Positions 8,321-16,267 of a DNA stretch of 64,000 nt are shown here, piece by piece. The position numbers were made by a program, and so were the translations under genes. Source of the stretch: Clostridiales bacterium (GTDB lineage Bacteria > Bacillota > Clostridia > Oscillospirales > Oscillospiraceae); the NCBI GenBank assembly GCA_004553495.1, contig SFLE01000010.1, positions 9,119-73,118 of the forward strand. Direction: 5' to 3'. How positions within the stretch are numbered: the stretch's first letter is position 1; the number at the start of each line of letters is the position of its first letter. A model generated the notes under the pieces. That model ran no database searches. It worked only from the letters and a program-made list of their open reading frames with translations, and was not told where the DNA came from.

Positions 8321-10825
8321 ATGAAAAGACGCATCATCAGTATGGTAATGGTGCTGGTGCTCGTGTTTACGATGCTGCCGGTCTATGCCATTGCCGACGG
8401 CGACGGCACGGGGGATGCCGGCACCGACCTTCAGGGTGTTATCGACACCGTGAAGGACCTTATAAACGGGGGAGACACCTCTGGCAAGCTCGGCGAGATA
8501 ATCAAAAATCTCGATTATGAGCAGCTTGCAAAGCTCTTCGGAGAGCTCATAAAGGATAAGATAGATATAGCTCCCGTCCTCGACAAGATCGATGTCACCG
8601 CGATAGCGGCGGTGATCAAGGACCTCGTTGCGGGAAACATAGACATCGGCCAGATCGTTGACGGCATGGATGCCGAGCAGATAGCCGAGCTCATAAAGAA
8701 CCTCGCGGGAGATAACGACGCGATAAATGCAGTGCTCGATAAGCTCGATGCCGAGAAGCTCGCGGCGGTCATAAAGGCTCTCGTTTCCGGCGATGCGGAT
8801 ATAAGCGATGTCATCGCGGGTCTCGATACCGATAAGATAGTCGAGGTCATCAAGGGTCTCGTCGGAGATAACAAGGCCATAGCCGAGATACTCGGAAAGC
8901 TCGACACCGACCGGCTCGTAGCCGTTATAAAGGGACTCATTGCCGGTGATGTGGACATAAGCGACATAGTCGCGGGTCTCGATACCGATAAGATAGTCGA
9001 GGTCATCAAGGGTCTCGTCGGCGATAACGAGGCTATAGCCGAAATACTCGGAAAGCTCGACACCGATCAACTCATCGCGGTTATAAAGGCGCTCGTAGCG
9101 GGCGACATTGACATAAGCGATGTCGTTGCCGGACTTGATGTCGATAAGATAATCGAGATAATAAAGGGCCTCGGCGACGATAACGAGACCATAAGCGCCA
9201 TCCTTGACAAGGTCGATGTTGACAAGCTTGTTGAGATCATAAAGGGTCTCATCGACGGCGGCGTAGATGTCGGCGATATACTCAAAAACATCGATCCGTA
9301 CACTCTGCTCAAGGTCATTTCCGGCCTGTTCGGCAATGATCTCGATGTAACGGGACCGAATAATGTCACCGTGACCGAGACCGAAACGGCTACCTTCAGC
9401 GTCAAGGTAAAGCTCAGCCTTCTCGAGCAGCTCCAGGGCGTTTCGTATAAGTATATGTGGCTCGAGCCGGATACGCTCAAGGATCTCAACAGCGATAACT
9501 TTGAAAAGCTTGATGTTCTCACCCTCATAACCCGTCTGCTCGGCAGCTCGCTCGGCAACGGCGAGACCCTGAACATCGCAAACACCACCATGCGCGATGA
9601 CGGCAGAAGCTTTGTCTGCGTTATCTACAGCATAAGCGACAAGGTGTTCTATGTCACCGATAAGGCCACCCTTACGGTAACTCCGTTCAGCGATTGCACC
9701 CACAACAGCCTCAAGTTCGTGCGCGGCATAGACGCCACCTGCACCGAGGCGGGCAATGTCGCTTACTACGAGTGCCCCACCTGCGGAAAGCTCTTCCTCG
9801 ATAAGGACTGCAATACCCAGACCAACGCAAACGATGTAGTTATCCCCGCAAAGGGTCACACTCCCGTTGAGACCAAGGCTGCTGTCGAGGCAACCTGCAC
9901 CGCCACCGGTCTGACTGCCGAGCTCACCTGCTCCGTGTGCAGGGAAGTTGTCGAGCACCAGAAGGTAGTGCCCATGAAGGCGCACACCCCCGTTGAGGGT
10001 ACGCCCGCCGTCGCACCTACCTGCACGACCGACGGCAGCACCGCACAGACGATATGCAGCGTATGCAAGACCGAGCTCGTCGCGGCAGAGGTCATCCCCG
10101 CAAGCGGCCACACCAAGGTCGTTGACATCGAAGCCGTTGAGCCCACCTGCACCAAGGACGGACGCACCGAGGGCAGCCATTGCAGCACCTGCAATGAAGT
10201 GCTCAGCAAGTCCGAGCCCGTAAAGGCAAAGGGACATAATTTCGTCGGCATCAAGTGCAGCGAGTGCGGCGAGTTCGTGCCGTTCCCGTTTGTGGATGTT
10301 CCTGAAACGGCATGGTACCGCGGCAATGTAGAGTATGTCTGGCAGCATGAGCTCATGGTCGGAGTTTCCGCAGACAAGTTTGCGCCCGATGCGACCATGA
10401 CCCGCGCAATGTTCGCGCTCGTGCTCTACCGCATAGCCGGTGAACCGTCGGTCGAGGGTATGCGTGTACCGTTTACGGATATAAGCAGCCGCCATTGGGC
10501 GTATGACGCGGTCGTTTGGGCGTACAATAAGGGCGTCACGGACGGCGTGAGCACAACGGAGTTTGCGCCCGATGCGAATATAACCCGTGCGCAGCTGGTA
10601 ACTATGCTCTTCCGCTATGAGAAGGCAAGCCCCGCGGCAAGCGGTGCGCTCAACTTCACCGACGCCTCCTCGATAGCATCGTGGGCACGCGACGCCGTCC
10701 TTTGGGCATACCTCAGCGGAATAGTCTCCGGCTATCCCGACGGCAGCTTCGGTCCCGATAGGACCGCGACCCGCGCCGAGATGGCAGCCATCCTCCAGAG
10801 ATACTGCCAGCTCAAGCAGATATAA
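8321..10825 (+). CDS. Secreted SLH-domain protein with 26-residue helical repeats
   Basis: The product is 834 residues. A signal peptide (1-26, MKRRIISMVMVLVLVFTMLP) leads into ten back-to-back 26-residue units (64-323), each starting with hydrophobic-Asp (typically LDTDKIVEVIKGL), plus partial units at both ends. The units predict two short amphipathic helices and alternate between a GDN and an AGDID type. An Ig-like region (about 342-455) follows. Next come four short Cys repeats of the form CTxxG...CxxC (about 460-630). Three C-terminal SLH domains (about 640-832; VDVPETAWY, FTDISSRHWAYDA, FTDASSIASWARDA) would bind the cell wall polymer. Own promoter and terminator. Ligand unknown; an adhesin or S-layer-associated role is inferred from layout only. 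Confidence 0.85.
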   Translation: MKRRIISMVMVLVLVFTMLPVYAIADGDGTGDAGTDLQGVIDTVKDLINGGDTSGKLGEIIKNLDYEQLAKLFGELIKDKIDIAPVLDKIDVTAIAAVIKDLVAGNIDIGQIVDGMDAEQIAELIKNLAGDNDAINAVLDKLDAEKLAAVIKALVSGDADISDVIAGLDTDKIVEVIKGLVGDNKAIAEILGKLDTDRLVAVIKGLIAGDVDISDIVAGLDTDKIVEVIKGLVGDNEAIAEILGKLDTDQLIAVIKALVAGDIDISDVVAGLDVDKIIEIIKGLGDDNETISAILDKVDVDKLVEIIKGLIDGGVDVGDILKNIDPYTLLKVISGLFGNDLDVTGPNNVTVTETETATFSVKVKLSLLEQLQGVSYKYMWLEPDTLKDLNSDNFEKLDVLTLITRLLGSSLGNGETLNIANTTMRDDGRSFVCVIYSISDKVFYVTDKATLTVTPFSDCTHNSLKFVRGIDATCTEAGNVAYYECPTCGKLFLDKDCNTQTNANDVVIPAKGHTPVETKAAVEATCTATGLTAELTCSVCREVVEHQKVVPMKAHTPVEGTPAVAPTCTTDGSTAQTICSVCKTELVAAEVIPASGHTKVVDIEAVEPTCTKDGRTEGSHCSTCNEVLSKSEPVKAKGHNFVGIKCSECGEFVPFPFVDVPETAWYRGNVEYVWQHELMVGVSADKFAPDATMTRAMFALVLYRIAGEPSVEGMRVPFTDISSRHWAYDAVVWAYNKGVTDGVSTTEFAPDANITRAQLVTMLFRYEKASPAASGALNFTDASSIASWARDAVLWAYLSGIVSGYPDGSFGPDRTATRAEMAAILQRYCQLKQI
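8510..9289 (+). repeat. In-gene tandem repeat, ten 78-bp units
   Basis: Ten consecutive 78-bp units code for 26-residue repeats without any insertion or deletion. Adjacent units alternate in type, so the strongest DNA similarity is at 156 bp. The units at residues 168-219 and 220-271 are nearly identical, which points to recent duplication of a pair. Confidence 0.85.
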
Positions 10826-10842
10826 GCTCATATAAAAATCAC

Positions 10843-10872
10843 TCCCTCCATCACCTGATGGAGGGATTTTTT
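10843..10872 (+). terminator. Terminator after SLH repeat protein
   Basis: Stem TCCCTCCATCA, loop CC, TGATGGAGGGA, followed by TTTTTT. It separates the SLH gene from the CRISPR array 27 bases on. Confidence 0.9.
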
Positions 10873-10898
10873 CGGTACTTTTTTATTCGTTTTAGAAT

Positions 10899-11528
10899 GT
10901 TATAGTTCCCTGATAGTTCTTGGTATGGTATAATAATCTGCTTACCGATCTGGTTGACGCCGGTGTTATAGTTCCCTGATAGTTCTTGGTATGGTATAAT
11001 CGCGACGATTTACCTGATGGAAAACTCCCGGTTATAGTTCCCTGATAGTTCTTGGTATGGTATAATGCGAAGAGCAGCATCATTATTAGGCTGCGCGTTA
11101 TAGTTCCCTGATAGTTCTTGGTATGGTATAATCTGCTATTGACCTGAAGAACACGATCAACAGTTATAGTTCCCTGATAGTTCTTGGTATGGTATAATAA
11201 ACGAACGCGCAGGCATAACTTTTTTAGAGTTATAGTTCCCTGATAGTTCTTGGTATGGTATAATAATGAGGTCTAAAAGTATGATCGCCGTACTGTTATA
11301 GTTCCCTGATAGTTCTTGGTATGGTATAATCATATACCACTAAGTAATCATCGCCCAGAGGTTATAGTTCCCTGATAGTTCTTGGTATGGTATAATTGCT
11401 CCCAAAGGTTGCACCCTCGCTTGTTAGTTATAGTTCCCTGATAGTTCTTGGTATGGTATAATAAGCACATCCGCAAAGTGCGTACTGTTTTCGTTATAGT
11501 TCCCTGATAGTTCTTGGTATGGTATAAT
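10899..11528 (+). CRISPR. Type II-C CRISPR array, 10 repeats and 9 spacers
   Basis: Ten identical 36-bp repeats start every 66 bases (10899, 10965, 11031 and so on to 11493), separated by nine unique 30-bp spacers. The repeat begins GTTATAGTTCCC and ends TTGGTATGGTATAAT, the same layout as Neisseria-type II-C repeats (GTTGTAG...CTACAAT). By that comparison, and by complementarity to the tracrRNA, crRNAs read on the plus strand, i.e. toward cas2 and against the cas operon. The last nine bases of each repeat (TGGTATAAT) form an extended -10 promoter. No degenerate end repeat is present, so the leader side cannot be told from repeat decay. I saw no spacer matching the rest of the window by eye. 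Confidence 0.97.
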
Positions 11529-11542
11529 AGGCTATCAAAGAA

Positions 11543-11576
11543 ACACCGCTTTATCAATGGATAAGGCGGTGTTTTT
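11543..11576. terminator. Terminator between array and cas2
   Basis: Stem ACACCGCTTTATC, loop AATG, GATAAGGCGGTGT, then T6 on the plus strand. A weaker T-rich tail on the minus strand means it can end both the array transcript and the cas9-cas1-cas2 message. Confidence 0.85.
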
Positions 11577-11578
11577 TA

Positions 11579-11899
11579 CTAAAAAATCGATAATTGTTCG
11601 CACTGAAAACTGTCGTCCGCTTCGGTTAATTTTCCGAGCAGAATATCTATGGCTTCAAACTGCTTTTCTGTTATTACAAGCATTCTGATAGAGCCGTTGC
11701 ACGGCAGATTTCGCTTTATCCTCGCTCTGTGCTTTGCCACGGCGTCCAAGCCGTTGCAAACGCGGGCATAGACAGAGTACTGGATCATATGATACCCGTC
11801 ATTGAGAAGAAAATTTCTGAATTGAGTGGCTTCGCGCCGCTCTTTTTTCGTCTTGACGGGGAGATCGAAAAATACCATGATCCTCATAAACTTATTCAT
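11579..11899 (-). CDS. cas2: CRISPR-associated endonuclease Cas2 (type II)
   Basis: 106 residues. The ferredoxin-like Cas2 start (MRIMVFFDLP, with the conserved Asp12) and the SVYARVCNG segment near residue 42 are typical of type II Cas2. Cas2 dimers bridge two Cas1 dimers in the integrase that inserts new spacers. Translation may start at Met1 (11899) or Met5. It overlaps the end of cas1 by 8 bases and is the last gene of the cas operon, ending just before the terminator that faces the array. Confidence 0.95.
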   Translation of the reverse strand: MNKFMRIMVFFDLPVKTKKERREATQFRNFLLNDGYHMIQYSVYARVCNGLDAVAKHRARIKRNLPCNGSIRMLVITEKQFEAIDILLGKLTEADDSFQCEQLSIF

Positions 11900-12794
11900 A
11901 CTTGTGCTGCTTCAGCGCTGTCAGCTCGGGCAGGCAAAGTGCAGCCTTGCCGTCAGCCATGGAGCGGGACAGACTATGGACGAGCCGCTCAATTGCGTAA
12001 GAAACGCTGTGATGACTTGCTCCGGAGACTATATCGAGGTTCAGTGCGTTGAAGAGCGAACGCTTTAGCTTCGGTGTGAGTTCGGTATCGTCGGGAGCTA
12101 TCAGTGAGCAGACCAGCAGGTCAACAGCGGGGCGAAACGGTTCCATAATGTCGTCGGCGAGGTTAAAGCTGTTGAGTGCGCTTTTGTGGTGCAGACCGAG
12201 CGCGGGAACAAAACCATATACTGCGAGGTGCCGTGCAACGCTGCCGCGGATGATCGCGTAGCCGTAATTCAAAGCCGCATTGGTGACGCATTCGCTGCCT
12301 CTCGAAAACTCCGGAGAAAACAGCGCGGGGAAGTAGCGCTGAGCCGCCGAAGCCTCGACATTATCCGGATCGCCAGACTTTACATTCTCTGCCATGCGGC
12401 GCAGACATTCGGCATCGCCGCTGTTCCCGCACAGCTCCAGACAAATCGCCTGATTGACTATTTTTGCGACAACGATGCTTTGCCAAAGACGCTTCTTCAG
12501 GGGCTCACTCGCATCGAGCTGCGCTTTCAAAACCGAAAGGGCTCTGCTGTGCTGTGAAAACGGCTCGAGCACGGCGCAGGGCATATGCTTCTCGTCGCAC
12601 ATAAAAACGGCACAGCCGCTCTGCCCAAGATAGGACAAAGCGGCTGTGGTTATCGTTGAAGCTCTGCTTTCAATGAGAAGCGCAGAAATATCCTCGACAG
12701 CCAAGCTGTGCTCGCTGTCGGTTTTTACTATGAGCTGCCTGTTTTTAAGAGATATATGAGCAGTGCTCTCTATGACTATATTGCGAAAAGGCAT
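11892..12794 (-). CDS. cas1: CRISPR-associated integrase Cas1 (type II)
   Basis: 300 residues, the normal length for type II Cas1. The N-terminal beta domain (1-75) starts MPFRNIVIESTAHISLKN. The helical catalytic domain shows the metal ligands Glu147 (NVEASAA), His202/His203 (ALGLHHKS) and Glu218 (IMEPFRP). It catalyses spacer integration together with Cas2. It starts two bases after the cas9 stop, so translation is coupled. No csn2 or cas4 follows, which defines subtype II-C. Confidence 0.97.
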   Translation of the reverse strand: MPFRNIVIESTAHISLKNRQLIVKTDSEHSLAVEDISALLIESRASTITTAALSYLGQSGCAVFMCDEKHMPCAVLEPFSQHSRALSVLKAQLDASEPLKKRLWQSIVVAKIVNQAICLELCGNSGDAECLRRMAENVKSGDPDNVEASAAQRYFPALFSPEFSRGSECVTNAALNYGYAIIRGSVARHLAVYGFVPALGLHHKSALNSFNLADDIMEPFRPAVDLLVCSLIAPDDTELTPKLKRSLFNALNLDIVSGASHHSVSYAIERLVHSLSRSMADGKAALCLPELTALKQHKYE

Positions 12795-12796
12795 GA

Positions 12797-15700
12797 TTAC
12801 CCCCTTTTTATGTTGAACGGCTGTCTTACTTCCTTTCCAACTTTGTGATATTCCCCGAGCACATCTACCGTGTACTTTTCAAGCTTTTCAAGTGTTTTGA
12901 TGCCGAGGCCTCCGATCTCATACGAATTATCGTGGGTTATTGCCTTAATTCCACCATTAGAGATGTTAGTTCTTATGTAGTACAGCATGAACGACTTTCC
13001 CTCGACAGACGGCGGAAGAGTGCTGTCTTTGTTAACAAGGCTCAGCTTGAGACCCTTTTTGCTGGTCGCGCAAATAAGGTCGTTAGGGTACAAGGAGAAA
13101 ATGAAGTCTTCGTCGGACATTTCGTGCCATTCGGAATATGGTTTCGAAGCGGTAATAGCTTTGCTCGGCAGCGTGGGCTTGAGCGTATCGGCGACATATA
13201 TCGGAACGAGATAGTATTTTCCGCCGGAGAGGAAAACATCGACTCTCACCATGGAATCGTTATCCGCCGCGCCTTTGCCGCCGTGTACGGAAACATTCAG
13301 GGTGGTCGGCTCATATAGCTTGACCTTTTTTACTATCGGACCGGCTGTACCGTCGCTCTTAGGCTTGCGGAAGCCATTGGCAAATGCCTTTTTCGCGTCT
13401 CCGTCATGCTCGATAAGCGCGGTTTTCAACGCCTCGTACAGCAGCCTGTCGCTCTGCGGTTCATAGTAATTCTCGATCTCGCCGTTTTTGAGCTTTAGAT
13501 CGGTGATAGGTCGTTTTACCACCAAATACCCGTTGTCGAGAAGCTTTGCGCTTTTCACGGTGTCCTTATGCGCTGCTCCGGTCACCTTGCGCTTGGGCAT
13601 TCTTGAAACAAAAAGCGGTTCGGGCAGGGGCGCCCCGCTTGACATATAAAACGGCAGGCGCAGATCGTTTATTATTCTCGCCGGATCTCTGCCGAGTCGG
13701 GCTTCGAGTTCCTTCCTGAAATCCTGCCAGGGGTACGGGAACTGGTGAAGCACCTCGCCGGTATCGGGATCAACTGCTATGCTGCACGAATCCGTGTGCA
13801 TATACCGGCATTCGCGGTATTTCGCGTATCGAGAGACCTGCTGTATCATGCCATCGGTCGTGCAGGCGATAACGACTGCGTCCACTGCGTGGTGAAGGTC
13901 TCCGTTCTCGCGGATTTTCGTTATGCCCCATCTTTTTCTCATATATGAGGTAACGGCTCCGTTTACCGCAGTGACTTTCTTCTTGCGGCCGCGGACAGAT
14001 TCGGCAAATTCGAGGTTGTCGGCAATGTAGTTCAGCAGGAACCTCGACATGGTCTTCGTGTCCTGAAGATTTCTTTCTTTAAATCCGGCTTCATCTTCCT
14101 CGGTGAGCGTTTCCTTCAGCAGGATCCTGCGCTTTTTGTAGTTTTTGACATTGTTGTTTACCCACACGATAAAGTCTTCTCTGCGCTGACCGGTGAGGTA
14201 CTGGAGCGGGAGCCGATTGCCCTTGTTTCGGTTTTCCTCCGTGAGTACAAGCACTTTATTCTTAAGGCTGTCGTCAAAGCTGATGCTGTAGGGGATGATG
14301 TGATCGACCTCGGCATAATTCGGAGAAAACAGCTTCTCGACCGACATTTGCTTGAGGGAATACATACAAACGCCGCTCTGCTCCTCATACAAACGGAGCT
14401 TTACAAGGTCAAGACCGGTGGGATTGTTCTTACCGTATTCGTTTTTTATGCGATCGAGGCGCTTCTCGTTCTGCCTGCGGTTTTCGTCGTTTTCCTTTTT
14501 GAGCTTGTTGCGCTCAGAGAAGTCTTTTGCCATTTCACGCGCAAGCTCGATGTTTATGAATGTGGGGCTGCAGCCCTCTTTGCGGATAATTGCATTCAGG
14601 ACCTTTATGGTTTGAGATATTGCTCTGCGTACAACTGGGCTCGTTATGTCCGCATAATCGTCCTCCGTGGGATGGAGGAAGTGCGACTTTTCGCCGACCC
14701 CGTGCGCCTTAAAGTCTATTCCGGCAGCGGCGCAGGCTTCATTGTAGTTCATGCCCTGCTCAAGGAACGGGATGATCATATCGCAGGCCTTTACGGATAT
14801 ATGACCGAATCCGGAGAAATTGCCAATGGAATCCGCAATAGAAATATCGTCCTTGCGGAGGCCGGCATCTTCAAGATAGGCGGTTATCTTTTCCGAGGTT
14901 TTATAGAGAGACAGCGCAGTGCCGATGGCGTTGAGCTGCTCGCGCGGCAGCATGGAAAAATATCCGTTTGACACTTTGTTGAAGGCACTGCGCATCTGAT
15001 GGTAGGCCTTCAGTGAGCCGAGCTTTTCTTTCTTCTCCGTTTCTTCGGGCGAGGCATCGCCTGAATAGCGAATGTTGAAAAGCTGCCCGTCGGAAAGTTC
15101 CAAGGTTTTTCTGATCTTGGCGTAGGAGACATCCTTTGAGCTGTGCGCAAGGTCGATTATCAGATTGCGCTGCTGCGCTGTCAGCTTTTCGGCTTTGCCG
15201 TTTGTGATTATGCGAATGTGGTTGACCTTCTCAAGGAGCGAAAAGCGCTCGAATGAGTATGTCGCTTTTGCGGCGCGGGGCTCATCGGGGAAGAAAGTGC
15301 AGCGTCCGACCATTCGCTCTATCTGGCTGCCGCCATAAGGACTGTTTCCGCCCGGACCTTCGTCGAAAGAGCGCTGACTAAGCAGAATTCCAAGATAGCT
15401 GCTTTCAAGCTTTTCGCCAGCAAATACGGAGCCGAAGCTGCGCTGCGCGGCGAATATAGCCTTGACCTCGTCGGCGACCATATCTCGTGTAACTGTCGTT
15501 ATGTAGTTGCCGCCCTTGTTGCGCTTGTGATCTTTGAACATCTCGTCGCGCAGAAGCATCTCGCCGACCGTGCGGTATCCGTTAGCTTCCATGCGCTGCT
15601 TGTTTTCGCTGACAGCTTTGAGCAGCTCTCCATCTTCCTTCGTCGATGGATTTTTGCGATTTGATTTAAAACCGCGCCGCTGAGATATGTGCAGTAATAT

Positions 15701-16060
15701 TCTCGCAAACTCAGTGCGGCTGACGGCGCAGTCGAGAGCTTTAACACGCAGAGCATAAATGTCCTCGAGCTGACCGCAAAACAGGGATGACAACTCGTCG
15801 GGGGATACCAGCTCCTCGGCGAGCATAAGACTTTTAATGCGTTCGTTTCTGTGGCGATGACGGCGCAAGCGCCGTCTTGAGCCGCGTGCGTCCCTTCGGG
15901 GTGCGGCAAGCGACTCTCCGGTCTTCGGCTGCTCGGCGGCATCAAAAATTCTTGAGCCCATTCCGAGAATGCCGCAGGGGTTTTCGGAGCCGTCGAGAGC
16001 AAGTGCTGCCCAGCCGACGGAGGTTATACCGATGTCGAGTCCTATCGCGTATGGATGCAT
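12797..16060 (-). CDS. cas9: Compact CRISPR-associated nuclease Cas9, subtype II-C
   Basis: 1087 residues, in the size range of compact II-C Cas9 (Neisseria and Campylobacter types, about 980-1090) and shorter than Streptococcus pyogenes Cas9. The RNA-guided, two-nickase active sites look intact: RuvC-I Asp9 (AIGLDIGITSVGW), arginine-rich bridge helix (about 54-78), RuvC-II Glu505 (INIELAREMAKDF), HNH Asp586-His587 (VDHIIPYS) with Asn610, and RuvC-III His724/Asp727 (DLHHAVDAVVIA). The recognition lobe lies between residues 80 and 490. The C-terminal PAM-interacting region follows about 830; its PAM cannot be read from sequence. The start ATG has AAAGGAGG seven bases ahead. It is first in the cas9-cas1-cas2 operon. 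Confidence 0.98.
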   Translation of the reverse strand: MHPYAIGLDIGITSVGWAALALDGSENPCGILGMGSRIFDAAEQPKTGESLAAPRRDARGSRRRLRRHRHRNERIKSLMLAEELVSPDELSSLFCGQLEDIYALRVKALDCAVSRTEFARILLHISQRRGFKSNRKNPSTKEDGELLKAVSENKQRMEANGYRTVGEMLLRDEMFKDHKRNKGGNYITTVTRDMVADEVKAIFAAQRSFGSVFAGEKLESSYLGILLSQRSFDEGPGGNSPYGGSQIERMVGRCTFFPDEPRAAKATYSFERFSLLEKVNHIRIITNGKAEKLTAQQRNLIIDLAHSSKDVSYAKIRKTLELSDGQLFNIRYSGDASPEETEKKEKLGSLKAYHQMRSAFNKVSNGYFSMLPREQLNAIGTALSLYKTSEKITAYLEDAGLRKDDISIADSIGNFSGFGHISVKACDMIIPFLEQGMNYNEACAAAGIDFKAHGVGEKSHFLHPTEDDYADITSPVVRRAISQTIKVLNAIIRKEGCSPTFINIELAREMAKDFSERNKLKKENDENRRQNEKRLDRIKNEYGKNNPTGLDLVKLRLYEEQSGVCMYSLKQMSVEKLFSPNYAEVDHIIPYSISFDDSLKNKVLVLTEENRNKGNRLPLQYLTGQRREDFIVWVNNNVKNYKKRRILLKETLTEEDEAGFKERNLQDTKTMSRFLLNYIADNLEFAESVRGRKKKVTAVNGAVTSYMRKRWGITKIRENGDLHHAVDAVVIACTTDGMIQQVSRYAKYRECRYMHTDSCSIAVDPDTGEVLHQFPYPWQDFRKELEARLGRDPARIINDLRLPFYMSSGAPLPEPLFVSRMPKRKVTGAAHKDTVKSAKLLDNGYLVVKRPITDLKLKNGEIENYYEPQSDRLLYEALKTALIEHDGDAKKAFANGFRKPKSDGTAGPIVKKVKLYEPTTLNVSVHGGKGAADNDSMVRVDVFLSGGKYYLVPIYVADTLKPTLPSKAITASKPYSEWHEMSDEDFIFSLYPNDLICATSKKGLKLSLVNKDSTLPPSVEGKSFMLYYIRTNISNGGIKAITHDNSYEIGGLGIKTLEKLEKYTVDVLGEYHKVGKEVRQPFNIKRG

Positions 16061-16090
16061 AGAAAAGCCTCCTTTACAGGTTATGCCACC

Positions 16091-16119
16091 ATTTTACACT
16101 ATATTTCAAGTTTTGGCAA
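16091..16119 (-). promoter_or_regulatory. cas9 operon promoter
   Basis: On the minus strand TTGCCA-N17-TAAAAT lies about 30 bases ahead of the cas9 start. Its -35 box lies in the T-rich tail of the tracrRNA terminator, so tracrRNA and cas operon promoters are tandem and closely packed. Confidence 0.6.
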
Positions 16120-16216
16120 GAAAGAGATAACGCCCCGCAAAAGCGAGGCGTTAGAGCTCTTCGGTGTACTACCTTATCATAGTAACCTAAATAGTTCTTG
16201 GTATGGTATAAGAACT
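16118..16216 (-). ncRNA. tracrRNA of the II-C system
   Basis: On the plus strand, 16176-16211 is a degenerate copy of the 36-bp CRISPR repeat. 16191-16211 is identical to repeat positions 15-35, 16176-16182 (ATCATAG) matches the repeat start, and there is a one-base insertion between. Transcribed on the minus strand it is therefore the anti-repeat. After it comes CTATGATAAGG, directly comparable with the CTACAATAAGG of Neisseria tracrRNA, then a small GGTAGTACACC nexus. It ends in a GC hairpin (16129-16152) with a T/C-rich tail. Ends are estimated from the promoter and hairpin: about 100 nt. It runs in the same direction as cas9 and just upstream of it. Confidence 0.9.
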
Positions 16217-16222
16217 GTATCC

Positions 16223-16251
16223 ATATTACAACAGGAATTGACAAATTGCAA
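16223..16251 (-). promoter_or_regulatory. tracrRNA promoter
   Basis: TTGCAA-N17-TAATAT on the minus strand, placing the start near 16216, five bases before the anti-repeat. A second -35-like TTGTCA overlaps it. Confidence 0.5.
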
Positions 16252-16267
16252 GAATTTTTTTACTTTA

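Noticed and set aside
8306..10831. 841-codon open frame antisense to the SLH repeat gene
   Set aside because: It mirrors the repeats and SLH domains of the plus-strand gene, has no ribosome site or promoter and carries no recognisable domain. Long open antisense frames are expected opposite GC-rich, biased coding DNA.
10935..11492. Self-targeting spacers against the neighbouring prophage debris
   Set aside because: By eye none of the nine spacers matches 16260-17400 or other parts of the window; only a proper search could exclude partial matches.
10892..11557. Minus-strand peptides with repeated LYHTKNYQGTIT
   Set aside because: They are translations of the CRISPR repeat, not genes.
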